From an uncultured Treponema sp. (GTDB taxonomy: Bacteria > Spirochaetota > Spirochaetia > Treponematales > Treponemataceae), in NCBI GenBank assembly GCA_937885235.1, contig CAKZZK010000023.1:1-5398 (forward strand): a stretch of 5,398 nt of DNA. Reading direction: 5' to 3'. The notes under the pieces are model-generated. The model ran no database searches and had not been told where the DNA came from. It saw nothing but the letters and a program-made list of their open reading frames with translations. The position numbers and the translations under genes are program-made. Shown here piece by piece: positions 1-5,372 of the stretch (its first letter is position 1; each line of letters starts with the position of its first letter).

Positions 1-69
1 TTTGGTTCCCGATGGGTACAAGGGGAGAATACGGTCTTTAATCAGCGTTTCCTTAGGTGCTTAACTTGA
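1..69 (+). other. Possible C-terminal tail of an upstream gene, unidentified
   Basis: Two + frames are open from the window edge. One runs to a TGA at 67-69 (22 codons, ending RFLRCLT). The other runs to a TAA at 62-64 (20 codons, starting LVPDGYKGRIRSL). Either could be the last residues of a gene that begins outside the window, and neither has a motif I recognise. Open frames this short also arise by chance, so this is only a pointer for someone holding the upstream sequence. Confidence 0.2.
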
Positions 70-119
70 CAAAATCGCTTACGAATGACACAACTTTAAG
101 AATTATTGAAATTTATAGA
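66..119 (+). promoter_or_regulatory. Candidate promoter elements ahead of the deacetylase-tsaD pair
   Basis: A perfect TTGACA lies at 66-71, just after the possible upstream stop codons. No good -10 lies 16-18 bp further on (the bases there are CACAAC-like). The best -10-like hexamer, TATAGA at 114-119, is 42 bp away and has no convincing -35 of its own. The region is AT-rich and non-coding, so a promoter here is reasonable, but I cannot pair the elements properly. Confidence 0.25.
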
Positions 120-123
120 CTCT

Positions 124-144
124 ATGGATAGAATGAGCGGATAA
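124..144 (+). other. Six-codon mini-ORF overlapping the deacetylase start
   Basis: ATG at 124 opens a six-codon frame (MDRMSG) whose TAA at 142-144 shares one base with the ATG at 144 (TAATG). This is the geometry of stop-start translational coupling, and the deacetylase otherwise has only a weak ribosome-binding site. No clear Shine-Dalgarno sequence precedes the mini-ORF itself, so it may be coincidence. Confidence 0.2.
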
Positions 145-1139
145 TGGCGATGAAAAATCTTGTTGACGGGAGGAAGGTGTTCATCCTTTCAAGCTGTATC
201 ATTGTGCTCTCCCTCGTTTTTTTGCTGCTGAACGTTTTGCTCAGGGATGCGGGCACTGATGAGCCTGCGGAAACATACATATATATAGAAGAAAATACGC
301 AAAACGAAGCGGAAAAGCCGAATACAGCACAGGAACCTGTGCGGCCGGAGCCAGAAAAGGAACCAATTCCTGTCGATATCGAACAGAGCGAGAAGCCGGA
401 AGCAAAGACAAACAAACCCGCAATACCTGTCAACCAGCAGCCCGCCATTCCGCCTGCGCAAAAGCACGCAAAGCTTGCCATCATCATCGATGACGCAGGG
501 CAAAGCGTGGAAAGGCTTGAAGCCTATACAAAGCTGCCGTTTCCCCTCGCCATCGCCATGCTGCCGGGACTTTCGCACACCGCAGAGTGCTCTGCGCTCG
601 TGCGCGCTTCAGGCAAGGAGCTCATGCTGCATCAGCCTATGCAGGCAGAAAACCTCGCCATAAACCCGGGACCAGGCTCTGTGCAGCCCACCATGAGCCC
701 AGAGCAGGTCAAGGCAGTCATCCGCACGAACATTGCAGAGCTTGGTGGCGGCGTAAAGGGCTTGAACAATCATGAAGGCTCGCTCATCACTGAAAACGTC
801 GTGCTCATCGGCGCTGTGCTCGACGTGGTTTTGGAGCAGGGGCTTTACTTTGTGGATTCCCGCACCACGGTAAACACGCAGGCTCCCGAAGCGGCGGCAA
901 GCCGCAATATGCACATCTTTTCGCGAGACATCTTCCTCGACAACGTGATAGAGCGGGAGGAGATGCTTGCCCAGCTTTTGCATGGTCTGGCACTTGCAAA
1001 TAAAAACGGAGTGGCTATAATGATTGGGCACGTTGACAAATCTGTCTCCGTGCTGCCGGCTTTGCTTGCCGACATCTATCCGCAGCTTGTCAAGGCGGGC
1101 TATGTGTTCGTCACGCCCTCAGAGCTGAACAGAGGTTGA
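144..1139 (+). CDS. Divergent polysaccharide deacetylase family protein (YibQ/DUF610 type), membrane anchored
   Basis: The 331-residue protein has a short basic N-terminus, one hydrophobic segment at about 13-33 acting as a signal anchor, and a Pro/Glu/Lys-rich linker at about 38-106. A periplasm-facing catalytic-type domain covers about 108-330. Family landmarks appear in order: IIIDD (113-117), LHQPM (162-166), NNHEGS (208-213), DSRT (238-241), RDIFLDN (261-267) and IGH (294-296). This matches the divergent polysaccharide deacetylases (Polysacc_deac_2), a NodB-like fold thought to act on cell-envelope glycans; the true substrate is not established. As I recall it, the family usually has M or Q where this protein has E211 in NNHxGS. 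The ATG at 144 was chosen over the one at 150 because a weak GAG lies 6 nt upstream of it. tsaD follows after 2 bp, implying one transcript. Confidence 0.85.
   Translation: MAMKNLVDGRKVFILSSCIIVLSLVFLLLNVLLRDAGTDEPAETYIYIEENTQNEAEKPNTAQEPVRPEPEKEPIPVDIEQSEKPEAKTNKPAIPVNQQPAIPPAQKHAKLAIIIDDAGQSVERLEAYTKLPFPLAIAMLPGLSHTAECSALVRASGKELMLHQPMQAENLAINPGPGSVQPTMSPEQVKAVIRTNIAELGGGVKGLNNHEGSLITENVVLIGAVLDVVLEQGLYFVDSRTTVNTQAPEAAASRNMHIFSRDIFLDNVIEREEMLAQLLHGLALANKNGVAIMIGHVDKSVSVLPALLADIYPQLVKAGYVFVTPSELNRG
1131..1135 (+). promoter_or_regulatory. Ribosome-binding site that decides the tsaD start
   Basis: AGAGG lies 6 nt before the ATG at 1142, inside the last codons of the deacetylase gene. It supports 1142 over the TTG at 1136, which would have no spacing at all. 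Confidence 0.6.
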
Positions 1140-1141
1140 AT

Positions 1142-2179
1142 ATGAAGGTTTTAGGTATAGAAAGCTCTTGTGATGAAACGGCATGCGCCATTGTGGAAGA
1201 CGGAAAGAAGATTTTGAGCAATGTGGTAGCCACGCAGATTTCCTTCCACGAAGTCTACAAAGGCGTCGTGCCGGAGATAGCGAGCCGCAAGCACGTGGAA
1301 TGGATTCTGCCCGTGGTCAGGCAGGCGCTTTCCGAAGCGCAGCTTAGCATGGACGAAGTGGATGCCATTGCCGCCACGAACCGCCCCGGGCTCATGGGCG
1401 CACTGCTTGTGGGAGTCACCTTTGGCAAAACGCTTGCCTGGGCAACAGGGAAGCCATTCATCGCCGTAAACCATATGCTCGGTCACCTCTATGCCGCCCA
1501 CCTTGCCGCTGACATAGCCTACCCGTATCTCGGCTTGCTTGTCAGCGGGGGGCACAGCATCATTGCGCGCGTCAGCGGCGTTGACAGCATGGACATACTC
1601 GGCACTACGATTGATGACAGCGTGGGGGAAGCCTTCGACAAGGTGGCAAAGTACTATGACCTAGGCTATCCCGGAGGGGTAATCATAGACCGCCTTGCAC
1701 AGCAGGGGGATGCCCGTGCGTTTTCTTTCCCCATTCCCAAAATGGACAAGGGGGATCATCGCTATGATGTTTCTTTCAGCGGCCTTAAAACGGCAGTCAT
1801 TCATCAGGCTGATATGTTCTTGAACAAGGGCTATGAAAAGACCGTTGCAAACATTGCGGCATCGTTCCAAGAAACGGCATGCCGCACGCTGCTTTCACGC
1901 CTTATGCGCGCCGTCGAAGATACGGGGCTTACTACTATAGTAGCAGGCGGTGGTGTGGCGGCAAACTCCCGCCTGAGGGCACTGCTCGCCGAGCACACGG
2001 AGCTGAACTGCATCTTCCCGCCGCTCAAGCTCTGCGGTGACAACGGCGCCATGATAGCCGGTGTCGCCTACCACTTTTTGTCTCGCGGGGACCGTTCCCC
2101 CCTCAACACCACTGCCTGCGCACGGATTCCCCAATTCAAGCGGGGGCTGGCAAACCTTGAAGCCTTCGGACGGCGCTAG
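1142..2179 (+). CDS. tsaD: tRNA N6-adenosine threonylcarbamoyltransferase, TsaD
   Basis: TsaD (formerly Gcp/YgjD, Kae1 family) transfers the threonylcarbamoyl group from threonylcarbamoyl-AMP to A37 of ANN-decoding tRNAs, working in the cytoplasm with TsaB and TsaE; TsaC/Sua5 makes the donor. From the ATG at 1142 it has 345 residues, normal for a bacterial TsaD. The N-terminal ASKHA signature GIESSCDETA lies at 5-14, the metal-binding HMLGH at 111-115 (H111, H115), SGGHS at 135-139, the nucleotide-binding GGGVAANSR at 269-277 and the third metal ligand D300 in CGDNG. These ligand positions match the E. coli numbering as I remember it. A TTG at 1136 would add two residues, but it directly abuts the AGAGG (1131-1135) that is well placed for the ATG at 1142. 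The gene lies 2 bp after the deacetylase stop, so it is probably co-transcribed and coupled. No defects were seen. Confidence 0.97.
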   Translation: MKVLGIESSCDETACAIVEDGKKILSNVVATQISFHEVYKGVVPEIASRKHVEWILPVVRQALSEAQLSMDEVDAIAATNRPGLMGALLVGVTFGKTLAWATGKPFIAVNHMLGHLYAAHLAADIAYPYLGLLVSGGHSIIARVSGVDSMDILGTTIDDSVGEAFDKVAKYYDLGYPGGVIIDRLAQQGDARAFSFPIPKMDKGDHRYDVSFSGLKTAVIHQADMFLNKGYEKTVANIAASFQETACRTLLSRLMRAVEDTGLTTIVAGGGVAANSRLRALLAEHTELNCIFPPLKLCGDNGAMIAGVAYHFLSRGDRSPLNTTACARIPQFKRGLANLEAFGRR

Positions 2180-2203
2180 AACACTTTCCCCTAGAAAAGT
2201 GTT
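2180..2203 (+). terminator. Weak stem-loop just after tsaD, overlapping the first 18-bp repeat
   Basis: AACACTTT (2180-2187) and AAAGTGTT (2196-2203) are perfect 8-bp complements around an 8-nt loop, starting right after the tsaD stop codon. They are followed by an AT-rich stretch ending in a T run at 2216-2220. The stem is mostly A-T and the T run is 12 bases away, so as an intrinsic terminator it is poor. The dyad may instead be a more complete version of a protein-binding site, because its right arm belongs to repeat copy 1. Confidence 0.25.
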
Positions 2204-2268
2204 AAATTTTCTGTATTTTTCCCCTAGAAAAGTGTGATGCAGCGCTTTATTTTCCCCTAGAAAAGTGT
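2185..2268 (+). repeat. Three identical 18-bp direct repeats with an exact 33-bp period upstream of the ATPase gene
   Basis: TTTCCCCTAGAAAAGTGT occurs at 2185-2202, 2218-2235 and 2251-2268 with no mismatch, and the starts are 33 bp apart both times. The 15-bp stretches between copies are unrelated to each other, so only the 18-mer is conserved. Copies 2 and 3 share one more T on the left, which gives the small dyad TTTTC-CCCTA-GAAAA inside each. The 33-bp period is about three helical turns and would place all copies on roughly one face of the DNA. Copy 3 fills the spacer between the expected -35 and the -10, and its last T is the first base of TATAAT. This fits an array of regulator-binding sites for the gene at 2280. 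The binding protein is unknown. Confidence 0.85.
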
Positions 2269-2273
2269 ATAAT
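2268..2273 (+). promoter_or_regulatory. Perfect -10 hexamer (TATAAT) six bases before the ATPase ATG
   Basis: TATAAT at 2268-2273 is followed by GGGCTC and then ATG at 2280. By the usual spacing, +1 would fall on the A of that ATG, so the mRNA would be leaderless. The -35 position (about 2245-2250, CTTTAT) is a poor match to TTGACA, which suggests the promoter depends on, or is controlled through, the overlapping repeats. Confidence 0.55.
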
Positions 2274-2279
2274 GGGCTC

Positions 2280-3608
2280 ATGGAACGTTTTTTGTATGCC
2301 CGTTTGCGGGAATGGAAAGCTTCCCGCTCCCGCAAGCCTTTGCTCATAGAGGGCGCGCGGCAGGTAGGGAAGACTTGGCTTTTAAAGCAATTCGGTAAAA
2401 GCGAATACGAAAACTGCGCTTATATAAACTGCGACAATAATCCCCAGCTGGAAAACGTCTTTGCAGACTATAATATAGAAAGAATTATCAGAAATCTCTC
2501 TGCGCTTGCGGATACGAAAATCAATCCTGAGACAAGCCTCATTATCTTTGACGAAATCCAAGAGTTCCCCAAAGCGCTGACGGCTCTAAAATATTTTTGT
2601 GAAGATGCCCCGCGCTACCATGTTGCAGTTGCAGGCTCACTGCTTGGGCTTATAGACCATCACGGAAGCGGCTTCCCCGTCGGCAAGATAGACAGCCTGA
2701 ACCTGTATCCCCTGTCGTTTATGGAATTCCTTTTGGCATTGGGGAAAGATATCCTCGTGGAACAGATAAGGGAACACCGATGGCAAGAATTGAACGCCCT
2801 CAACCATCAGCTTACCGAGTTTTTACGGCAGTATTATTTTACTGGAGGAATGCCGGCTGTCGTTTTAAGTTATATTGAAGAACAAGACTTACAGAAGGCA
2901 CGGGCAATCCAAAATCAAATCCTTTCAGATTATATGATGGATATATCAAAGCACGCTCCCAAGAATGAGATTCCCAAAATCAACCTTGTGTGGAAATCCA
3001 TTCCATCCCAGCTTGCAAAAGAAAATAAAAAGTTCATCTATGGTGCCATCAAGTCTGGCGGGCGGGCTAAGGATTTTGAAAATGCAATCCAATGGCTCAT
3101 AAGCGCAGGCGTCATACATAAGGTCAGCCGCGTAAAAAAATTGGAGCAGCCCTTGAAGTTTTATGAAGATTTTGGCTGTTTTAAGCTTTTTATAAATGAC
3201 CTTGGACTTCTTGGCGCAATGGCAGAGACTCCGGCTGCAGAAATCCTTGTCGGGAACAATGCTTTTTCCACATACAAGGGAAGCTTTACGGAGCAATATG
3301 TGGCTCAGGAATTTTACAGCGCCCTCGCCACCGGAGGAACTTCGGGAAGAAACCTGTATTATTACACAAATGAAAATTCTACATTGGAAATAGATTTTGC
3401 CATGCAGGGTGCCACGCTCTATCCAATGGAAGTGAAGGCAGAAGAAAACCTTAAAGCAAAAAGCCTGTCCACCGTGCTAAAGGCAAACGAAGCGCTTTTT
3501 GGCATTCGTTTTTCAATGGCGGATTATAAAGAGCAAAAGCAGATGGCAAATGTCCCCCTCGCCTTGGCAGAGGAATTTCTTCGGAGCCTATGCACGAGTG
3601 CAAAATAG
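2280..3608 (+). CDS. AAA_14/DUF4143 family ATP-binding protein with PD-(D/E)XK-like C-terminus
   Basis: From the ATG at 2280 the protein has 442 residues, typical for this family. An N-terminal AAA+ ATPase domain carries Walker A GARQVGKT (25-32), Walker B LIIFDEIQ (87-94) and a sensor-1-like AVAGS (116-120). A DUF4143 region covers about 185-390. It contains FTEQYVAQE (336-344) and ends in a nuclease-like signature, E370-I-D372 followed by E384-V-K386. No truncation or lost catalytic residue was seen. These proteins are common, often multicopy, in anaerobic bacteria and archaea, and their cellular role is not settled; DNA processing, defence or toxin-antitoxin-like roles are only suggested. 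A GTG at 2265 would extend the frame by five codons, but it lies inside a repeat and the -10 box, so ATG 2280 is preferred. No Shine-Dalgarno sequence is present, consistent with a leaderless mRNA. The gene is convergent with fic, 39 bp away, and is more AT-rich than tsaD. Confidence 0.9.
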   Translation: MERFLYARLREWKASRSRKPLLIEGARQVGKTWLLKQFGKSEYENCAYINCDNNPQLENVFADYNIERIIRNLSALADTKINPETSLIIFDEIQEFPKALTALKYFCEDAPRYHVAVAGSLLGLIDHHGSGFPVGKIDSLNLYPLSFMEFLLALGKDILVEQIREHRWQELNALNHQLTEFLRQYYFTGGMPAVVLSYIEEQDLQKARAIQNQILSDYMMDISKHAPKNEIPKINLVWKSIPSQLAKENKKFIYGAIKSGGRAKDFENAIQWLISAGVIHKVSRVKKLEQPLKFYEDFGCFKLFINDLGLLGAMAETPAAEILVGNNAFSTYKGSFTEQYVAQEFYSALATGGTSGRNLYYYTNENSTLEIDFAMQGATLYPMEVKAEENLKAKSLSTVLKANEALFGIRFSMADYKEQKQMANVPLALAEEFLRSLCTSAK

Positions 3609-3647
3609 AGCGCTTCTCAAAATAGAATACTGTAAAGCAGGCGTTTC

Positions 3648-4694
3648 CTACTTTCTGATATATTTTGTTCCGCGCCCTGCTCCTATAGTTGTGATGAGTC
3701 CGCGTTTTATCATTTGACCAAGGACGAGTTCCACCGTAGTCGGGCTTACATCGGGAAGAATGTGGCAGATTTCGGCTTTTGAGATGGGAAGCAGGCTGTT
3801 CAGCATGGTGGCTTCTACGCGGGCAGATTTTGAAACCTTGTTTGAATTCACCACGGCAAAGCGTTTGTCAAGTTCTTGATAGCATTTGTAAAGCATTGTC
3901 AGAAAGTTTTGAATGAAAGGAAAATAGTCATTTCCGCTTTCATGCCAATTTTCAGAAGATTTCCGTAAGGCTTCGTAATACCATACCTTGTTGTTGTTTA
4001 TTTGTTCTTCAAAAGAAATATATTTTCCTACATCGTAGCCATTTTTATAAAGGAGAAGCAGGGAAAGAAGCCGTGACATTCTGCCGTTTCCATCTTTGAA
4101 CGGATGAATGCACAAAAAATCCAGAATAACGGAGGGAATTAAGAGGAGTCGGTTTATATTGGCATTTGATGCTGCATCCATATACGCAAAGTAAAGTTGC
4201 TGCATAGCAAAACCCGTCTCACTCGCAGGAACTGGAGCAAAACGCACACGCCTGTTACCATTTGAGTCAATTTCAAGAATAATATTGTCTTCCGCCTTAT
4301 ACTTTCCACCGAATTCATAATTGGTAGCGGAAAGCAAGGTTTTATGCAAAGAAAGAACTGTTTGCTCTGAAAATGGAAGTGCTTCATAGCCGGTATGGAT
4401 GATTTGCAGGGCATCACGATAGCCTGCGATTTCTGCTTCGCTGTGATTGAGCGGCGCACTGTTCTGGTTTACAATCTGGATGATGCGCTCATCGCTTGTG
4501 ACGATTCCTTCTATCGCGTTAGAACTCTTTACTGACTGAACCCTCGCAAGGACCTCCAGTTCTGTAAAAATCTTCTGGTGGGCATCTTTTCGGAAATGCT
4601 CCATCGTCTTGAGAGAAGAAATAGAAGCCGTGATATTCACGAGACTAGCAGGAAGCAAGCCCTCATCCAAAAATGAATAATCGAATTTATGCAT
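3648..4694 (-). CDS. Fic family protein, class II (N-terminal inhibitory helix), with C-terminal winged helix
   Basis: From the ATG at 4694 (MHKFDY) the protein has 348 residues, like class II Fic proteins such as those from Shewanella and Bacteroides. The complete Fic motif HPFKDGNGRMSR is at 197-208 with catalytic H197. The flap region is about 130-160 (FAPVPASE at 152-159). The inhibitory motif (S/T)xxxE(G/N) is present as SNAIEG at 58-63, with E62 as the residue that blocks productive ATP binding. Residues about 292-348 form a winged-helix-like end (ISKAEICHILPDVSPTTVELV). Known family activity is AMP transfer to hydroxyl groups, including on the protein itself; the target here is unknown. 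The start at 4694 has AAAAGG (complement of 4702-4707) 7 nt upstream. An upstream in-frame ATG at 4757 would add 21 residues encoded by operator repeats and lacks a ribosome-binding site. The gene follows the XRE gene on the same strand and is AT-rich. Confidence 0.93.
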   Translation of the reverse strand: MHKFDYSFLDEGLLPASLVNITASISSLKTMEHFRKDAHQKIFTELEVLARVQSVKSSNAIEGIVTSDERIIQIVNQNSAPLNHSEAEIAGYRDALQIIHTGYEALPFSEQTVLSLHKTLLSATNYEFGGKYKAEDNIILEIDSNGNRRVRFAPVPASETGFAMQQLYFAYMDAASNANINRLLLIPSVILDFLCIHPFKDGNGRMSRLLSLLLLYKNGYDVGKYISFEEQINNNKVWYYEALRKSSENWHESGNDYFPFIQNFLTMLYKCYQELDKRFAVVNSNKVSKSARVEATMLNSLLPISKAEICHILPDVSPTTVELVLGQMIKRGLITTIGAGRGTKYIRK

Positions 4695-4701
4695 AATCAA
4701 A

Positions 4702-4707
4702 CCTTTT
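4702..4707 (-). promoter_or_regulatory. Ribosome-binding site that decides the fic start
   Basis: On the - strand the complement reads AAAAGG, 7 nt before ATG 4694. It overlaps the proximal arm of operator dyad I (4704-4716), so a protein bound there would also cover the translation start region of the template. Confidence 0.55.
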
Positions 4708-4740
4708 CTGCATAAAGAATAGCATATTTTATGCAGAAAA
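4704..4740. promoter_or_regulatory. Operator-like dyad I upstream of fic
   Basis: TTTTCTGCATAAA (4704-4716) and TTTATGCAGAAAA (4728-4740) are perfect 13-bp inverted copies separated by 11 bp. The core half-site TCTGCATAAA starts at 4707 and its inverse starts at 4728, a 21-bp offset that is about two helical turns. The dyad lies between the likely fic promoter and the fic start and abuts the ribosome-binding site. A dimeric repressor is the simplest reading. Candidates are the adjacent XRE protein or the winged-helix end of Fic itself. Confidence 0.75.
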
Positions 4741-4749
4741 AGAAGCCAT

Positions 4750-4782
4750 ATCTGCATAAAAAAGCAAGCATTTTATGCAGAT
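4750..4782. promoter_or_regulatory. Operator-like dyad II upstream of fic
   Basis: ATCTGCATAAAA (4750-4761) and TTTTATGCAGAT (4771-4782) are perfect 12-bp inverted copies. They share the TCTGCATAAA core of dyad I with the same 21-bp offset between half-site starts (4751 and 4772). Dyad II is displaced from dyad I by exactly 44 bp, about four helical turns. The sequence between the arms is unrelated to that of dyad I, so the arms are what is conserved. This supports two sites for the same protein, possibly bound cooperatively. Confidence 0.75.
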
Positions 4783-4794
4783 TATTGTATTGGT

Positions 4795-5118
4795 TCATTC
4801 AGATAAAAACTCTTCCATAGTATCTACCAGCTCACTGAAATTATTGCGCAGGCGTTTCATTAAATCCTTGGTGCGACGCTCGTTATGTGTAATTGCACTG
4901 CCGGCGGGCAGGAAGAGCTCATAAGGCTCTACCTCAAGCGCATTGGCAATTGCCGCGATGGTTTCAAACTTACCGACCTTTTTTTGGTTTTCAATTTCAC
5001 TTATATATGGCGGGCTAACATTAGCTAACTCTGCTAGTTTTTCCTGACTCAAATTTTTTGCTTGCCGTATCCGTCTTATATTCTCTGAATACAACTTTCC
5101 CAATTCTGTAGCATTCAT
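4795..5118 (-). CDS. XRE-family helix-turn-helix transcriptional regulator, small
   Basis: The 107-residue protein has a Cro/C1-type HTH at about 8-70: NIRRIRQAKNLSQEKLAELA, then VSPPYISEIENQKK with the recognition helix near 34-44, then the closing helices FETIAAIANALEVEPYELF. A charged, helical tail at about 79-107 (RRTKDLMKRL, FSELVDTMEEFL) may mediate dimerisation. There is no sensor or enzyme domain. It lies just upstream of fic on the same strand with 100 bp between its stop codon and the fic ATG, the usual place for a cognate regulator or antitoxin-like partner. The two dyads in that gap are its most obvious potential targets (inference). No Shine-Dalgarno sequence precedes the ATG at 5118, but a TAGAAT lies six bases upstream of it. 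Confidence 0.92.
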   Translation of the reverse strand: MNATELGKLYSENIRRIRQAKNLSQEKLAELANVSPPYISEIENQKKVGKFETIAAIANALEVEPYELFLPAGSAITHNERRTKDLMKRLRNNFSELVDTMEEFLSE

Positions 5119-5124
5119 AAAGTT

Positions 5125-5132
5125 ATTCTATA
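5125..5132 (-). promoter_or_regulatory. Candidate -10 of xre, leaderless geometry
   Basis: On the - strand, overlapping hexamers TATAGA (complement of 5127-5132) and TAGAAT (complement of 5125-5130) precede AACTTT and then ATG 5118. With TAGAAT as -10, +1 falls on the A of the ATG, as at the ATPase gene. The -35 position is only a T run (complement of 5148-5153), so the promoter call is modest. Confidence 0.35.
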
Positions 5133-5144
5133 ATTGCTTTTTGC

Positions 5145-5372
5145 GGGAAAAAACTATATGAACACATTCTGGAACATGTGCAAGAAGCAAATTGCTTTGA
5201 TGATTTGTATGTAGACACAAATAGTGAGGAGATAAAACAGTATGCAAATTCCAAAGGAATTTATGTGATTGATCGTTACGAACCATTAGCACGGGACAAT
5301 GCAAATGGCAATGATTTGCTTGTATACCATCGTCGTCAGAAACCTGATATGTTGTGCCTTTTGTCAAGATAA
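5145..5372 (+). pseudogene. Remnant of an acylneuraminate cytidylyltransferase-like (CMP-sugar synthetase) gene
   Basis: The frame is open from 5121 to the TAA at 5370-5372. From about 5145 it reads like the interior of a CMP-sugar synthetase of the acylneuraminate cytidylyltransferase family: GKKLYEHILEHVQEA, CFDDLYVDTNSEEIKQYA, GIYVIDRYEPLARDNANGND and LLVYH. Intact members begin with a nucleotide-binding AxIPARGGSKG-type loop about 20-25 residues earlier and continue for well over 100 residues after this point. Both parts are missing here, and the last residues (PDMLCLLSR) no longer resemble the family. There is no credible start codon; a GTG at 5178 lies inside the homologous region. I infer a decayed fragment left where the island joined or replaced older sequence. 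The family call is from remembered motifs, not a search. Confidence 0.65.

Noticed and set aside
609..1031. 140-codon open frame on the - strand inside the deacetylase gene
   Set aside because: It is opposite a well-supported gene, has no recognisable domain, and its composition fits a shadow of the + strand coding sequence.
1136..1141. TTG start of tsaD at 1136
   Set aside because: It directly abuts the AGAGG ribosome-binding site and adds two residues not expected in the family.
2185..2268. CRISPR-like pattern: three 18-bp repeats with 15-bp spacers
   Set aside because: Repeats and spacers are far too short, no cas genes are nearby, and the last repeat merges with a promoter -10 box. Regulatory sites fit better.
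2265..2279. GTG start for the ATPase at 2265
   Set aside because: It lies inside the third repeat and overlaps TATAAT, and the added residues (MYNGL) precede the usual family start. ATG 2280 fits.
3609..3647. Bidirectional terminator between the convergent ATPase and fic genes
   Set aside because: I found no stem longer than 3-4 bp with a following T run on either strand; the AGCGCT palindrome alone is too short.
4695..4757. N-terminal extension of Fic from the ATG at 4757
   Set aside because: The 21 extra residues are encoded by the operator dyads and have no ribosome-binding site. ATG 4694 has AAAAGG 7 nt upstream and a family-like start.
5163..5180. Imperfect inverted repeat CACAT...ATGTG upstream of xre as an operator
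   Set aside because: Arms are only 5 bp, it lies within the coding remnant, and it does not match the TCTGCATAAA half-site.
5128..5367. 79-codon - strand open frame upstream of xre
   Set aside because: It lies opposite the cytidylyltransferase remnant, which has clear family motifs, and itself shows none.
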